From NCBI RefSeq assembly GCF_013347965.1, contig NZ_CP048810.1, positions 5,455,501 through 5,519,500 on the forward strand: DNA of 64,000 bases, read 5' to 3'. The position numbers were made by a program, and so were the translations under genes. The stretch's first letter is position 1. The number at the start of each line of letters is the position of its first letter. Positions 22,113 through 32,749 of the stretch are shown piece by piece. Below the pieces are notes generated by a model that saw only the letters and a list, made by a program, of their open reading frames with translations, was not told the origin of the DNA and made no database searches. Source of the DNA: Pseudomonas bijieensis (GTDB lineage: Bacteria > Pseudomonadota > Gammaproteobacteria > Pseudomonadales > Pseudomonadaceae).

Positions 22113-22772
22113 ATGTCAGATAGCTCTCCGTTAATAAAGCGCTCCCTGGTCGATCAGGCCCTGGAGCAATTGCGTCGGCGCATCAGCGATGGCGTGTGGG
22201 CCGTCGGCCAGCGCCTGCCTACCGAGCCGGAGCTGGTGGCCGAGCTGGGTATCAGCCGCAACACCGTGCGCGAAGCCATGCGCGTGCTGGCGTTTTCCGG
22301 GTTGATCGAGATCCGTCAGGGCGACGGCAGCTACGTGCGGGCAGTGGTCGATCCGCTGGATACCCTCAAGGTGCTGTCGCGCTGTTCGCTGGAGCAGGCC
22401 CGGGAAACCCGGCATATCCTGGAAGTCGAGGCCATCGGCCTGGCCGCGTTGCGACGCACCGATGAAGACTTGATTGCCTTGCGCCAGGCGCTGCAAGACA
22501 GCGGTGAGCATTACCACGGCGACCTGGAGCACTACATCGCCTGCGACCTGGTGTTCCATCGCCTCCTGGTGGATGCCGCGCACAACCCCGCGTTGAGCGA
22601 GCTCTATCGCTACTTTTCCAGCGTCATCGGTGCACAGTTGCGCCAGAGCCTCAACATCACCCCGCGCCATCAACATGTGTTCGACCTGCACGTCGAAATC
22701 CTTGAAGCCGTCGAGCAACAGGATCCGCAACGGGCCAAGTCCCTGTGCCGCCAGTTGATCAATGAACCCTGA
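22113..22772 (+). CDS. FadR-subfamily GntR transcription regulator
   Basis: The protein is 219 aa from ATG 22113 (MSDSSPLIKRSL); an upstream in-frame ATG at 22092 lies in the inverted repeat and is unlikely. The N-terminal winged HTH reads PTEPELVAELGISRNTVREAMRVLAFSGLIEIRQGDGSYV. The C-terminal FCD domain has the metal-ligand pattern (CDLVFHRLLVDAAHNPALSELY, and a late HVEILEAV). It overlaps or abuts an MFS transporter gene, so it probably controls that exporter. The ligand is unknown. Confidence 0.9.
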   Translation: MSDSSPLIKRSLVDQALEQLRRRISDGVWAVGQRLPTEPELVAELGISRNTVREAMRVLAFSGLIEIRQGDGSYVRAVVDPLDTLKVLSRCSLEQARETRHILEVEAIGLAALRRTDEDLIALRQALQDSGEHYHGDLEHYIACDLVFHRLLVDAAHNPALSELYRYFSSVIGAQLRQSLNITPRHQHVFDLHVEILEAVEQQDPQRAKSLCRQLINEP

Positions 22773-22785
22773 ATCCGAGCTTTCC

Positions 22786-24090
22786 ATGTCCCGCGATCTG
22801 CTTGACCCTGCCACCTCGACGGCGCCCAAACGCGCCGCCGAACTTGAAGAACTGTTGATCGACGCCGAGGCCGACGATGAGCAGGCCCAGCAGCGTCCTC
22901 TGTTGGTGCGTCGTCCCTGGTTGTTGTTGCTGGGGTTGATCCTGGTGGCGCTGAATCTGCGTCCGGCGTTGTCGAGCATGGCGCCGCTGCTCAGCGAAGT
23001 GTCACGAAGCCTTGGCCTGTCGGCTGCCCAAGCCGGTTTGCTGACCACATTGCCTGTGCTTTGCCTGGGCCTGTTCGCGCCGCTGGCGCCGGTGCTGGCA
23101 CGGCGCTTCGGTGCCGAGCGCGTGGTGCTGGGAATCTTGTTGACGCTGGCGGGTGGGATTGTCCTGCGCAGTGCGTTCGGTCAGGTCGGGCTGTTCGCCG
23201 GCAGTATCCTGGCCGGTGCGAGTATCGGCGTGATCGGCGTGCTGCTGCCGGGCATCGTCAAGCGCGACTTCGCCAAGCAGGCCGGCGCCATGACCGGTGT
23301 CTACACCATGGCGCTGTGCCTGGGCGCGGCGATGGCGGCCGGGGCGACAGTGCCGTTGAGCGAACACCTGGGTCATAGCTGGGCCTTGGGCCTGGGGTTC
23401 TGGGTGGTCCCGGCGCTGCTGGCCGCGGTGTTCTGGTTGCCGCAAGTGGGCGAGAAACACGGTGCCCATCAAGTGGCGTACCGGGTCCGCGGCTTGCTGC
23501 GCGATCCCCTGGCTTGGCAAGTCACGTTGTACATGGGGCTGCAATCGTCCCTGGCCTACATCGTCTTTGGTTGGCTGCCCTCAATTCTTATTGGACGTGG
23601 CCTGACCCCGACCCAGGCCGGGCTGGTGCTGTCCGGTTCGGTCATCGTGCAATTGATCAGTTCCCTCGCAGCTCCGTGGCTGGCAACGCGTGGCAAAGAC
23701 CAGCGCCTGGCCATCGTGATCGTCATGCTCATGACCCTGGGGGGGCTGTTTGGTTGCCTCTACGCTCCGCTCGATGGGTTGTGGGGCTGGGCGATCCTGC
23801 TGGGTTTGGGGCAGGGCGCGACGTTCAGCCTGGCGCTCACGCTGATCGTGTTGCGTTCGCGGGACGCCCACGTGGCCGCCAACCTGTCCAGCATGGCCCA
23901 GGGCTTTGGTTATACGCTGGCGTCGCTGGGACCGTTCGCGGTGGGCGTGGTCCACGACTTGACTGGCGGTTGGAATGCACTGGGCTGGATCTTCGGCCTG
24001 GTTGGCCTGGGTGCGATCATCGCGGGCATCGGCGCAGGCCGGGCGTTGTACGTGGGGGTCAGTAGCGAAAAAGTCACCGATCTTCGTTGA
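22786..24090 (+). CDS. MFS transporter, CynX/NimT family
   Basis: Major facilitator of the cyanate/nitroimidazole transporter type, with 12 predicted membrane segments. The core begins at LLLLGLILVALNLRPALSSM, where the NLRPA motif is typical of CynX/NimT. Further on come GASIGVIGVLLPGIVKRDF and the FGWLPSILIGRG turn between halves. I chose ATG 22786 (MSRDLLD, 434 aa). ATG 22762 would add eight residues and overlap the regulator by 11 bases. It is probably co-transcribed with the upstream FadR-type gene. Substrate is not predictable. Confidence 0.88.
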   Translation: MSRDLLDPATSTAPKRAAELEELLIDAEADDEQAQQRPLLVRRPWLLLLGLILVALNLRPALSSMAPLLSEVSRSLGLSAAQAGLLTTLPVLCLGLFAPLAPVLARRFGAERVVLGILLTLAGGIVLRSAFGQVGLFAGSILAGASIGVIGVLLPGIVKRDFAKQAGAMTGVYTMALCLGAAMAAGATVPLSEHLGHSWALGLGFWVVPALLAAVFWLPQVGEKHGAHQVAYRVRGLLRDPLAWQVTLYMGLQSSLAYIVFGWLPSILIGRGLTPTQAGLVLSGSVIVQLISSLAAPWLATRGKDQRLAIVIVMLMTLGGLFGCLYAPLDGLWGWAILLGLGQGATFSLALTLIVLRSRDAHVAANLSSMAQGFGYTLASLGPFAVGVVHDLTGGWNALGWIFGLVGLGAIIAGIGAGRALYVGVSSEKVTDLR

Positions 24091-24177
24091 TGTCATTTTC
24101 ATGGCGAATGACGATAGTCTTCGCCGCTGTGACAGATTATCGTGCAGGTTTATTGAAGCGAATTTCGGAGCCTGTCC

Positions 24178-24648
24178 ATGAGTGATGCCCACAACGCCTT
24201 GATCACCCACTTTTACCAGGCCTTCCAGCGCCTGGACGCCGAAGCGATGAGTGCTTGCTACACCGACGATGTGGTGTTCAGCGATCCGGCGTTTGGTGAA
24301 TTGCGCGGACGTGATGCCGGCGACATGTGGCGCATGCTCACCACCCGGGCCAAGGACTTCTCCCTGACCTTCGATAACGTGCATAGCGATGAGCGTACCG
24401 GCGGAGCGCATTGGGTGGCGACCTACCTGTTCAGCCAGACGGGTAACGTCGTGATCAATGACATCCAGGCGCGGTTCGTTTTTCGCGACGGCAAGATCTG
24501 CGAGCACCACGACAACTTTGATCTGTGGCGTTGGTCCCGTCAGGCATTGGGCGCCAAGGGCCTGTTGTTGGGCTGGACACCGCTGGTGCGCAACGCCGTC
24601 AGGGCCCAGGCGCTCAAGGGGTTGCGGGCGTTCCAGGCCAGTCGCTGA
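24178..24648 (+). CDS. SnoaL-like / NTF2-fold protein
   Basis: Cytoplasmic protein of 156 aa with the cone-shaped NTF2-like fold. [36 protein letters not shown] is a classic SnoaL_2 opening, split here by short loops, and [22 protein letters not shown] is the matching end. These folds serve as small hydrolases, isomerases or ligand binders. Nothing around the gene suggests which. The start ATG overlaps the preceding GAGCCTGTCC, a weak ribosome site. Confidence 0.85.
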   Translation: MSDAHNALITHFYQAFQRLDAEAMSACYTDDVVFSDPAFGELRGRDAGDMWRMLTTRAKDFSLTFDNVHSDERTGGAHWVATYLFSQTGNVVINDIQARFVFRDGKICEHHDNFDLWRWSRQALGAKGLLLGWTPLVRNAVRAQALKGLRAFQASR

Positions 24649-24689
24649 TAAGATCTCGGCTTGTCTGTGCCGACCTGTTGAACATCTTT

Positions 24690-25013
24690 GTGACGAACGC
24701 CACCCCATCTCCCGATCTGCCTGCACAAGGCCCGGCCGAACCGGACAAACCCTGGTTCGTCTACCTGGTGCGGGCCGCCAATGGCTCGCTGTACTGCGGC
24801 ATCAGTGATGACCCGGTGCGCCGTTTCGCCAAGCATCAAAGCGGCAAGGGCGCACGCTTCTTCCTTTCCAGCCCGGCGGTGGCCCTGGTGTATACCGAGG
24901 CTTGTCGCGACAAGGGCGAAGCCCTGCGCCAGGAGCGGCTGATCAAAAAGCTCAGGAAAAGCGCCAAGGAATGCCTGGTGGCCAGTGCGCTGTCGCTTCA
25001 TCAGCCGGACTGA
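24690..25013 (+). CDS. GIY-YIG nuclease-domain protein (UPF0213 type)
   Basis: Small protein of 107 aa. The start is GTG at 24690, since no ATG fits the domain. The fold's motifs appear as [18 protein letters not shown] (GIY and YIG equivalents VYL and YCG), followed by the conserved Arg in [17 protein letters not shown] and Glu in the late helix of [13 protein letters not shown]. YhbQ-type proteins of this family have weak DNA nuclease activity in E. coli. It lies 41 bases downstream of the SnoaL-like gene. Confidence 0.88.
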   Translation: MTNATPSPDLPAQGPAEPDKPWFVYLVRAANGSLYCGISDDPVRRFAKHQSGKGARFFLSSPAVALVYTEACRDKGEALRQERLIKKLRKSAKECLVASALSLHQPD

Positions 25014-25092
25014 TAGGCCTTTATCAGGCCGGTAGGCTGCTCCGGTCAGGCGCGCTAAGCTGCAAGACTTCATTCCTGCAGTGGCGAATCCC

Positions 25093-26028
25093 ATGTCAGA
25101 GCTGATCCTTCATCATTACCCGACGTCTCCTTTCGCGGAAAAGGCCCGGCTGTTGCTGGGCTTCAAGGGCCTGTCCTGGCGTTCGGTGAGCATCCCGCCA
25201 ATGATGCCCAAGCCTGACCTGACGTCGCTGACAGGCGGCTACCGCAAGACCCCGGTATTGCAGATTGGCGCGGACATCTATTGCGATACGTCCCTGATCG
25301 CTCGTCGGCTGGAACAGGAAAAAGCCTCGCCGGCCCTGTTCCCCGAAGGCCGGGAAATGCTGGCCGCGTCCTTTGCTGCCTGGGCCGATTCGGTGGTGTT
25401 CCAGCATGCCGTGAGTCTGGTGTTCCAGCCTGAATCGGTGGCGGTGCGTTTCGCCAAGCTGTCGCCTGAAGCCATCAAGGCGTTCATCAGCGACCGCGCC
25501 GGGCTGTTCAGTGGCGGCACGACCACGCGCTTGCCCGCTGACCAGGCCAAGCACCAGTGGCCGACGATCATGGCGCGCCTTGAGCAACAGTTGCAGCGCG
25601 AGGAAGGCGACTTCCTGTTGGGAGATCCCTCGATTGCCGACTTCGCCATGGCTCACCCGCTGTGGTTTCTCAAGGGCACGCCGGTGACCTCGCCGCTGGT
25701 GGATGCGTATCCGGCGGTGTCGGCCTGGTTGGCACGGGTGCAGGGTTTCGGCCACGGCGCGCCGAACGAGATGAGTTCCGAAGAAGCCCTGGAAATTGCC
25801 CGCAATGCCACACCGGCAGCGCTGCCGGATGAGGTGTTCGAAGAGCCGAATGGGTTTGTACCGGGGCAACAAGTGAGCATCGCGGCGACTGACTACGGCG
25901 TCGATTCCGTGGTCGGGGAGTTGCTGTTTGCCGGTCGCGAAGAACTGATCCTGCGCCGTGAAGACGCGCGTGGCGGGGTGGTGCATGTGCACTTTCCGCG
26001 GTTCGGGTTTCGAATCGAGCCTCGATGA
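25093..26028 (+). CDS. Glutathione S-transferase family protein
   Basis: The protein is 311 aa from ATG 25093 (MSELILHHYPTSPFAEKARLL). A GTG at 25081 would add four residues. The thioredoxin-like N-domain has SPFAEKAR and KTPVLQIGADIYCDTSLIARRLE, the glutathione-binding stretch. An all-alpha C-domain (LLGDPSIADFAMAHPLWFL) follows. An extra C-terminal part of about 80 residues (VPGQQVSIAATDYG to FPRFGFRIEPR) resembles a small beta domain seen fused to some pseudomonad GSTs. Substrate is unknown. Confidence 0.88.
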   Translation: MSELILHHYPTSPFAEKARLLLGFKGLSWRSVSIPPMMPKPDLTSLTGGYRKTPVLQIGADIYCDTSLIARRLEQEKASPALFPEGREMLAASFAAWADSVVFQHAVSLVFQPESVAVRFAKLSPEAIKAFISDRAGLFSGGTTTRLPADQAKHQWPTIMARLEQQLQREEGDFLLGDPSIADFAMAHPLWFLKGTPVTSPLVDAYPAVSAWLARVQGFGHGAPNEMSSEEALEIARNATPAALPDEVFEEPNGFVPGQQVSIAATDYGVDSVVGELLFAGREELILRREDARGGVVHVHFPRFGFRIEPR

Positions 26029-26040
26029 ACGACCAATGAC

Positions 26041-26203
26041 CCTGTGGGAGCGAGCCTGCTCGCGATGGCGGTGTGACAGTCAACATCACTATTGAATGTG
26101 CCGTCGCTATCGCGAGCAGGCTCGCTCCCACAATGATTCACGGCGGACACGAATCCTGTGGCCACCACAACTCCACTGTGGGAGCGAGCCTGCTCGCGAT
26201 GAG
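26041..26203. repeat. Cluster of three REP units
   Basis: Units of the GCGAGCAGGCTCGC type start near 26041, 26109 and 26177, in alternating orientation, between convergent genes. Confidence 0.85.
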
Positions 26204-26238
26204 GACATCAGATCCAACATCGCCGTTAGCGAACAACC

Positions 26239-26595
26239 CTATGTCGCGGACAACGCCTTGAGAATATTCTCCGGCTCAAACCCACGAATCAACGTGCCAT
26301 TCACATCGAGGATCGGAATCCCCCGGCCACCCAGTGCCTCATAGGCCTTGCGCGCCTCGGTGTCCTTCTCGATGTCAAACTCGCGAAACGGCACGCCCTT
26401 CTCATCCAGGAACCGTCGGGTGGCCTTGCAGTAGCCGCACCAATCAGTGGCGTACAGCGCGACGCGGGCGTTGCTGCGAATCTGCTCGGAAACCATCTGC
26501 GAGGGATTGAACACCCGTTCGATCTTGCCCCAGTTCTGGTACGCCACCACCACCAGCAAAATCAGCAGAAACTTCTTCAGCACCCCACCGAGCAT
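26239..26595 (-). CDS. Membrane-anchored glutaredoxin-family protein
   Basis: The protein is 118 aa. Residues 5-20 are one hydrophobic segment (VLKKFLLILLVVVAYQ), probably a signal anchor. A glutaredoxin domain follows, with redox site CGYC at 53-56 and cis-proline region GRGIPILDVNG. The DWCGYC motif differs from CPYC glutaredoxins and is found in a small pseudomonad family. It overlaps the yejK stop by one base (TGATG), so it is co-translated. Its target is unknown. Confidence 0.88.
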   Translation of the reverse strand: MLGGVLKKFLLILLVVVAYQNWGKIERVFNPSQMVSEQIRSNARVALYATDWCGYCKATRRFLDEKGVPFREFDIEKDTEARKAYEALGGRGIPILDVNGTLIRGFEPENILKALSAT

Positions 26596-27599
26596 CAGTT
26601 GCGGCGCTTGAGCTGGTCGGTCAGCGATGTGGGCAGCCCCTTGATGATCAACGTGCCGGCCTCTTCGTCATATTCGATCTTGGAGCCCAGCAAGTGCGCC
26701 TCGAAGCTGATGGACAAACCTTCGGCGCGGCCGGTGAAGCGGCGGAACTGGTTGAGGGTACGTTTATCCGCCGGGATTTCCGGCGACAACCCATAGTCCT
26801 TGTTGCGGATGTGATCGTAGAAGGCTTTCGGGCGATCTTCATCGATCAGCTCGGACAGTTCTTCCAGGCCCATCGGCTCGCCGAGCTTGGCCTGGCTGCT
26901 GGCGTAATCCACCAGGGTCTTGGTTTTTTCCCGGGCATCGTCTTCCGGCAGGTCTTCGCTTTCGACGAAGTCACTGAAGGCCTTGAGCAGGGTGCGGGTC
27001 TCGCCGGGGCCGTCGACGCCTTCCTGGCAGCCGATGAAGTCGCGGAAGTACTCCGAAACCTTCTTGCCGTTCTTGCCCTTGATGAACGAGATGTACTGCT
27101 TGGATTGTTTGTTGTTCTGCCATTCCGACACGTTGATCCGCGCCGCCAGGTGCAATTGGCCCAGGTCCAGGTGACGGGACGGGGTCACGTCCAGTTCATC
27201 GGTCACGGCCACGCCTTCGCTGTGGTGCAGCAGGGCGATGGCCAGGTAGTCGGTCATGCCTTGCTGGTAATGAGCGAACAGCACGTGGCCGCCTACGGAC
27301 AGGTTGGACTCTTCCATCAGCTTTTGCAGGTGTTCCACCGCCACGCGACTGAACGCGGTGAAATCCTTGCCGCCGTCCAGGTACTCCTTCAGCCAGCCGC
27401 TGAACGGATGCGCCCCGGACTCGGCATGGAAAAAGCCCCAGGCCTTGCCTTGCTTGGCGTTATAGCTCTCGTTGAGGTCGGCGAGCATGTTCTCGATGGC
27501 CGTGGACTCTGCCAGTTCGGAGTCGCGGGCATGGAGCACGGCAGGGGTGCCGTCGGGTTTTTTGTCGATCAGGTGGACGATGCAATGACGGATCGGCAT
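26595..27599 (-). CDS. yejK: Nucleoid-associated protein YejK (NdpA)
   Basis: The protein is 334 aa from ATG 27599 ([17 protein letters not shown]); the frame extends upstream but the added sequence is not protein-like. Family features include [54 protein letters not shown] and the acidic [10 protein letters not shown]. YejK/NdpA of E. coli sits on the nucleoid; its exact role is unsettled. It heads a two-gene unit with the glutaredoxin. Confidence 0.93.
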   Translation of the reverse strand: MPIRHCIVHLIDKKPDGTPAVLHARDSELAESTAIENMLADLNESYNAKQGKAWGFFHAESGAHPFSGWLKEYLDGGKDFTAFSRVAVEHLQKLMEESNLSVGGHVLFAHYQQGMTDYLAIALLHHSEGVAVTDELDVTPSRHLDLGQLHLAARINVSEWQNNKQSKQYISFIKGKNGKKVSEYFRDFIGCQEGVDGPGETRTLLKAFSDFVESEDLPEDDAREKTKTLVDYASSQAKLGEPMGLEELSELIDEDRPKAFYDHIRNKDYGLSPEIPADKRTLNQFRRFTGRAEGLSISFEAHLLGSKIEYDEEAGTLIIKGLPTSLTDQLKRRN

Positions 27600-27995
27600 G
27601 GATTTCTCGGCTGATGAAAGAGAGGAGGGCGCGCTCCCCGAAAAAGGGCCCAGTGTACCGCAATCACTGGTTTTGCAACCCAGCAAAGGCCCTTTCAACC
27701 CCGTCCGACGCCCTATATGCATTTTTTTAACGTTTTAGCGCAAGAAAGCTGACCAAATGGGTAGCTAGAGGCGGATATTTCAGAGGCGTTGTGCTAGTTT
27801 TGCCCGGTCTTACGCGAAGTCACTGCGTTAAGCGTGCATTCAGCATCTGTCAGGTCGAACCAAACCCGGTTTTCGGCATCTATTACCCCGATCCGTCGCG
27901 GTGATTGCCGAGGGTGCCTGATCAAGAGAGATCGGGCTCGATGGCTGACACTGCACTCTGCAATCCATATGAATTTGATAGGGAAGGAACACTAC
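27600..27995. other. 396-bp divergent spacer between yejK and hupN
   Basis: I see no gene here. An A+T-rich patch (CATTTTTTTAACGTTTTAGCG near 27720) and a long hupN leader are the only marked features. Promoters for both genes must lie in it, but I cannot place them. Confidence 0.5.
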
Positions 27996-28277
27996 ATGGC
28001 TCTTACTAAAGACCAACTGATCGCTGATTTGGCTGAATCTGTAGACGCACCAAAAGCTACCGTGCGTGCTCTGCTGGACCAACTGGGCCAAGTCGTTGCC
28101 GATCAGCTGGAAAATGGCGGCGAAATCACTCTGCCAGGCGTTGGCAAGCTGAAAGTCACCGAGCGTCCTGCCCGTACCGGCCGCAACCCTTCGACTGGCG
28201 CTGCCATCGAAATCGCTGCCAAGAAAGTGATCAAGCTGGTTGTGGCCAAAGGCCTGACCGACGCGGTCAACAAGTAA
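27996..28277 (+). CDS. hupN: HU-family nucleoid protein (HupN type)
   Basis: DNA-bending HU homologue of 93 aa, starting MALTKDQLIADLAES with AAGGA before the ATG. The beta-arm signature GVGKLKVTERPARTGRNP, with the intercalating Pro-containing RNPSTG tip, and the C-terminal IKLVVAKGLTDAVNK are clear. Sequence is closest to my memory of P. putida HupN rather than HupB. Codon use is that of a highly expressed gene. A strong terminator follows. Confidence 0.9.
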   Translation: MALTKDQLIADLAESVDAPKATVRALLDQLGQVVADQLENGGEITLPGVGKLKVTERPARTGRNPSTGAAIEIAAKKVIKLVVAKGLTDAVNK

Positions 28278-28286
28278 GACCGCTGT

Positions 28287-28329
28287 AAAAAAAAACCGTG
28301 CCTCGGAGCGATCCGGGCACGGTTTTTTA
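28287..28329 (+). terminator. Rho-independent terminator of hupN
   Basis: AAAAACCGTGCC and GGGCACGGTTTTTT form the stem around a 12-base loop, starting 10 bases past the hupN stop. The A tract on the left means it could also act on the convergent rlmF. Confidence 0.9.
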
Positions 28330-28366
28330 TTGCCTTGGAAAAAGTTGTGGGAGCAAGGTAGCTCCC

Positions 28367-29392
28367 TCAGTCCCTGCGCACCCAGCGGGCCTGGCGCCAG
28401 GCTTGCTGCTGTGCCTCGGTCTGGAAGGTCCAGGCCACGAAACGACTCTGCTTCTGGCCCTGAGACATCTCCACCACCTGGCTGTGCAGCGCCCCGGCCT
28501 TTTTCAGTGCGGCTTGAATCGCCGGCAGGTTCGACGCCTTCGACACCAGGGTGCTGAACCACAGCACTTGCCCAGCCACCTGCGCGCTTTCGCTGATAAG
28601 TTGCGTCACGAACCGCGCTTCTCCACCCTCACACCATAGCTCGGCGGCCTGACCGCCGAAATTCAGCACAGGCAGCTTGCGCTTCGGATCGGCCTTGCCC
28701 AGCGCGCGCCACTTGCGCTGGCTGCCCTTGGTGGCTTCCTCCAGGGACGCATGGAACGGCGGGTTGCACAGGGTCAGGTCGAACTGCTCGGCATCCTCCA
28801 GTAAGCCCAGCAGGATCTGCTTGCGGTTGGTTTGTTGGCGCAACTGGATGGCCTTGTTCAACCCGTTGGACTGGATAATCGCCTTGGCCGAGGCGATGGC
28901 CGTCGGGTCGATCTCCGAACCGAGGAAGTGCCAGCGGTAGTCGCTGTAGCCGATCAGCGGATAGACGCAGTTGGCGCCGGTGCCGATGTCCAGCACCTTG
29001 ACTGCCGCTCCGCGGGGGATTTCACCGTCGTTGTGGCTGGCGAGCAAGTCGGCGAGGAAGTGCACATAGTCCGCACGACCTGGCACCGGAGGGCACAGGT
29101 AGTCGGCCGGGATATCCCAGTGGGCGATGCCGTAGAAGGATTTGAGCAGCGCCCGGTTGAACACCCGCACGGCTTCGGGGCTGGCGAAATCGATGCTTTC
29201 CTTGCCGTAGGGGTTGATGATCACGAACTTGGCCAACTCAGGCGTGGATTTGATCAGCGCTGGGAAGTCGTAGCGGCCCTGGTGACGGTTACGTGGGTGC
29301 AGGCTGGCCTTCTCCCGTGGCGCCACGGGTTTGGCCTCAGTGGCGGACTTGGGCTTCTGGCGGGCAGGTTTGGGTGTGCGGGGGGCAGTCAT
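28367..29392 (-). CDS. rlmF: 23S rRNA (adenine-1618-N6)-methyltransferase RlmF
   Basis: The protein is 341 aa. The SAM-binding motif is [13 protein letters not shown] near residues 133-145. The N6-adenine catalytic motif is NPPFH at 210-214. Residues 1-30 are a basic Pro/Lys tail ([10 protein letters not shown]), longer than in E. coli RlmF (YbiN). RFVAWTF closes the family region. It is convergent with hupN and stands alone. Confidence 0.94.
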   Translation of the reverse strand: MTAPRTPKPARQKPKSATEAKPVAPREKASLHPRNRHQGRYDFPALIKSTPELAKFVIINPYGKESIDFASPEAVRVFNRALLKSFYGIAHWDIPADYLCPPVPGRADYVHFLADLLASHNDGEIPRGAAVKVLDIGTGANCVYPLIGYSDYRWHFLGSEIDPTAIASAKAIIQSNGLNKAIQLRQQTNRKQILLGLLEDAEQFDLTLCNPPFHASLEEATKGSQRKWRALGKADPKRKLPVLNFGGQAAELWCEGGEARFVTQLISESAQVAGQVLWFSTLVSKASNLPAIQAALKKAGALHSQVVEMSQGQKQSRFVAWTFQTEAQQQAWRQARWVRRD

Positions 29393-29486
29393 GGGCGGGT
29401 CGATTCGGGGATGGGTTCAAAAAAGTGGCGGGCATTGTCCCACATCCAGCCCGTGTGAACCCAACTGCAACGACCGGCGCGACCCC

Positions 29487-29578
29487 GTGTGGGAGCGAGC
29501 CTGCTCGCGATAGTGGTGGGTCAGCTTGCATCAATGTTGAATGTACCTCCGTCATCGCGAGCAGGCTCGCTCCCACCG
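29487..29578. repeat. REP palindrome pair (GCGAGCAGGCTCGC type)
   Basis: Two inverted units with a spacer of about 40 bases lie in the rlmF-valS gap. Confidence 0.85.
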
Positions 29579-29612
29579 GGGGTATCCAGTGTTCGTAAGA
29601 AGTGATGGCATG

Positions 29613-29641
29613 AAAAAGGAGGCCACCAGGGCCTCCTTTTT
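29613..29641 (-). terminator. Rho-independent terminator of valS
   Basis: AAAAAGGAGGCC and GGGCCTCCTTTTT form a stem with a short ACCA loop, about 17 bases past the valS stop on the minus strand; it reads symmetrically. Confidence 0.88.
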
Positions 29642-29657
29642 CAGTAGCGAACCGCCG

Positions 29658-32504
29658 TTACAGGCTGGAGATCCGCCCATGCTGCTCGGCCAGCTTGCCC
29701 AAGGCCTGTTCGGCCTCGGCCAGTTTGGCCCGTTCCTTCTCGATGACTTCGGCTGGTGCCTTGTCGACGAAGCCAGCGTTGGACAGCTTGCCGCCGACTC
29801 GCTGCACTTCGCCCTTGAGGCGCAGGATTTCCTTGTCCAGGCGCGCCAGTTCAGCGGCCTTGTCGATCAGGCCGGCCATTGGCACCAGTACTTCCATCTC
29901 GCCGACCAGGGCGGTGGCCGACAGTGGCGCTTCTTCGCCGGCTGCCAGGACCGTCACCGATTCAAGCTTCGCCAGTTTCTTGAGCAGCGCCTCGTTTTCG
30001 TTGAGGCGACGCAGGTCTTCGGCGCTGGCGTTCTTCAGGAACAAGGTCAGCGGTTTGCCCGGACCGATGTTCATTTCGGCGCGGATGTTACGCAGGCCCA
30101 GCATGAAGGTCTTGAGCCATTCGATGTCGTCTTCGGCCGCCGGATCGATGCGGGTTTCGTTGGCCACCGGCCAAGGTTGCAGCATGATCGTCTTGCCTTG
30201 GGCGCCTGCCAGCGGTGCGATGCGCTGCCAGATTTCCTCGGTGATGAACGGCATGAACGGATGCGCCAGGCGCAGGGCCACTTCCAGCACGCGTACCAGG
30301 GTGCGACGGGTGCCGCGCTGGCGCTCGACCGGTGCGTTTTCGTCCCACAGCACAGGCTTGGAGAGTTCCAGGTACCAGTCGCAGTACTGGTTCCAGATGA
30401 ACTCGTACAAGGCTTGTGCGGCCAGGTCGAAACGGAACTGGTCCAGTTGGCGGGTCACTTCGGCTTCGGTGCGTTGCAGCTGCGAAATGATCCAGCGATC
30501 GGCCAGGGTCAATTCGTAGGCTTCGCCGTTCTGACCGCAGTCTTCGCCTTTATCCAGCACGTAGCGTGCGGCGTTCCAGATCTTGTTGCAGAAGTTGCGG
30601 TAGCCTTCGACGCGGCCCATGTCGAACTTGATGTCGCGACCGGTGGACGCCAGCGAACAGAAGGTGAAACGCAGGGCGTCGGTGCCGTAGCTGGCGATGC
30701 CCTCGGCGAATTCTTCGCGGGTGGCTTTCTCGATCTTTTTCGCCAGTTTGGGCTGCATCAGGCCGGAGGTGCGTTTCTGCACCAGGGTTTCCAGGTCGAT
30801 GCCGTCGATGATGTCCAGCGGATCGAGGACGTTGCCCTTGGACTTGGACATCTTCTGGCCCTGGCCATCGCGCACCAGGCCGTGGACGTAGACGGTCTTG
30901 AACGGGACTTGCGGCGTGCCGTCTTCGTTCTTCACCAGGTGCATGGTCAGCATGATCATCCGGGCGACCCAGAAGAAAATGATGTCGAAACCGGTGACCA
31001 GTACGTCGGTGGAGTGGAATTTCTTCAGGAATTCGGTCTGCTCCGGCCAGCCGAGCGTGGAGAAAGTCCACAGGCCCGAACTGAACCAGGTGTCGAGAAC
31101 GTCGTTGTCCTGTTGCAGCGCCACGTCGGCGCCGAGGTTGTTCTTGGCACGCACTTCGGCTTCATCGCGGCCGACATAAACCTTGCCCGACTCGTCGTAC
31201 CAGGCCGGGATGCGATGGCCCCACCACAGTTGGCGACTGATGCACCAATCCTGGATATCGCGCATCCACGAGAAGTACATGTTTTCGTATTGCTTGGGCA
31301 CGAACTGGATACGGCCATCTTCCACGGCGGCAATCGCCGGCTCGGCCAGCGGTTTGGTGGAGACGTACCACTGGTCGGTCAGCCACGGCTCGATGATGGT
31401 GCCGGAACGGTCGCCTTTCGGGACTTTCAGGGCGTGATCGTCGACGCTGACCAGCAGGCCGGCGGCCTCGAACGCCGCGACGATCTGCTTGCGTGCCTCG
31501 AAGCGGTCCAGGCCGGCGAACTGCGCCGGGATCTGGCCGTCGACGCTTTCGTTCAGCGTGCCGTCGAGGTTGAATGCCTGGGCTGCCGGCAATACGTGGG
31601 CGTTCTTGTCGAAGATGTTCAGCAGCGGCAGGTTGTGGCGCTTGCCGACTTCGTAGTCGTTGAAATCGTGGGCCGGGGTGATTTTCACGCAGCCGGTGCC
31701 GAATTCCGGGTCGCAGTAATCATCGCCAATGATCGGGATACGCCGGCCAACCAGGGGCAGCTCGACGAACTTGCCGATCAGGGCCTGGTAGCGCTCATCG
31801 TTCGGGTTCACCGCCACGGCGGCGTCACCCAGCATGGTTTCCGGACGCGTGGTGGCGACGATCAGGTAATCCTTGCCTTCGGCGGTCTTGGCGCCGTCGG
31901 CCAGCGGGTATTTCAGGTTCCACAGGAAACCTTTCTCGTCGTGGTTCTCCACTTCGAGGTCGGAAATGGCTGTGTGCAACTTGGTGTCCCAGTTGACCAG
32001 GCGCTTGCCGCGATAGATCAGGCCGTCTTCATGCAGGCGCACGAAAGCTTCTTTCACTGCTTCCGAGAGGCCGTCGTCCATGGTGAAGCGCTCGCGGCTC
32101 CAGTCCACGGACGAGCCGAGGCGACGGATCTGCCGGCTGATGTTGCCACCGGACTCGTCTTTCCATTCCCAGACTTTCTCGAGGAATTTCTCGCGACCCA
32201 GGTCATGGCGACTCTGGCCCTGGGCTTCGAGGCGACGTTCCACCAGCATCTGCGTGGCGATCCCGGCGTGGTCGGTACCCGGCTGCCACAAGGTGTTGCG
32301 ACCTTGCATGCGACGGAAACGGATCAGTGCGTCCATGATCGCATTGTTGAAACCGTGGCCCATGTGCAGGCTGCCGGTGACGTTCGGCGGCGGGATCATG
32401 ATGGTGTAGGAATCGCCCGCGCCTTGCGGAGCGAAATAATTCTCGGACTCCCAGGTGTTGTACCAGGAAGTTTCAATGGCGTGCGGCTGGTAGGTCTTAT
32501 CCAT
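29658..32504 (-). CDS. valS: Valyl-tRNA synthetase
   Basis: Class I aminoacyl-tRNA synthetase of 948 aa, full length. The HIGH-type motif is HMGH at 47-50 within [15 protein letters not shown]. The KMSKS motif occurs near residue 550 ([14 protein letters not shown]). The editing domain ([26 protein letters not shown]) and the C-terminal coiled coil ([18 protein letters not shown]) are present. It lies downstream of holC as in many gammaproteobacteria, though separated here by a REP and the small gene at 32750. Confidence 0.97.
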   Translation of the reverse strand: MDKTYQPHAIETSWYNTWESENYFAPQGAGDSYTIMIPPPNVTGSLHMGHGFNNAIMDALIRFRRMQGRNTLWQPGTDHAGIATQMLVERRLEAQGQSRHDLGREKFLEKVWEWKDESGGNISRQIRRLGSSVDWSRERFTMDDGLSEAVKEAFVRLHEDGLIYRGKRLVNWDTKLHTAISDLEVENHDEKGFLWNLKYPLADGAKTAEGKDYLIVATTRPETMLGDAAVAVNPNDERYQALIGKFVELPLVGRRIPIIGDDYCDPEFGTGCVKITPAHDFNDYEVGKRHNLPLLNIFDKNAHVLPAAQAFNLDGTLNESVDGQIPAQFAGLDRFEARKQIVAAFEAAGLLVSVDDHALKVPKGDRSGTIIEPWLTDQWYVSTKPLAEPAIAAVEDGRIQFVPKQYENMYFSWMRDIQDWCISRQLWWGHRIPAWYDESGKVYVGRDEAEVRAKNNLGADVALQQDNDVLDTWFSSGLWTFSTLGWPEQTEFLKKFHSTDVLVTGFDIIFFWVARMIMLTMHLVKNEDGTPQVPFKTVYVHGLVRDGQGQKMSKSKGNVLDPLDIIDGIDLETLVQKRTSGLMQPKLAKKIEKATREEFAEGIASYGTDALRFTFCSLASTGRDIKFDMGRVEGYRNFCNKIWNAARYVLDKGEDCGQNGEAYELTLADRWIISQLQRTEAEVTRQLDQFRFDLAAQALYEFIWNQYCDWYLELSKPVLWDENAPVERQRGTRRTLVRVLEVALRLAHPFMPFITEEIWQRIAPLAGAQGKTIMLQPWPVANETRIDPAAEDDIEWLKTFMLGLRNIRAEMNIGPGKPLTLFLKNASAEDLRRLNENEALLKKLAKLESVTVLAAGEEAPLSATALVGEMEVLVPMAGLIDKAAELARLDKEILRLKGEVQRVGGKLSNAGFVDKAPAEVIEKERAKLAEAEQALGKLAEQHGRISSL

Positions 32505-32617
32505 GCGCGGCGGGACCCTATTGGCATTTATTCAGGAAAAGCCGGGAAGTATAGCGGGGCGTGGGGCGCAGGGCGAGTCGGGGTGGTCGTGATCGCTTCA
32601 TTCAAACTGAGAAACAT

Positions 32618-32722
32618 TGTGGCGAGGGAGCTTGCTCCCGTTGGGCCGCGAAGCGGCCCCAAAACCAGGCGGCGCCATTGCGACTGCTTCGCAGCCGAGC
32701 GGGAGCAAGCTCCCTCGCCACA
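32618..32722. repeat. REP palindrome pair (GAGGGAGCTTGCTCCC type)
   Basis: TGTGGCGAGGGAGCTTGCTCCCG at the left and its inverted copy at the right, with GGGCCGCGAAGCGGCCCC between, separate valS from the small gene upstream. Confidence 0.85.
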
Positions 32723-32749
32723 AAAAGCCTAAGCAACCGGGTCGCAGTG

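Noticed and set aside
26041..26203. Regularly repeated units suggesting a CRISPR array
   Set aside because: Only three palindromic units in alternating orientation, identical to genome-wide REP sequences, with no cas genes.
29541..32732. 1063-codon plus-strand frame opposite valS
   Set aside because: Same antisense effect; valS on the minus strand is a full, conserved gene.
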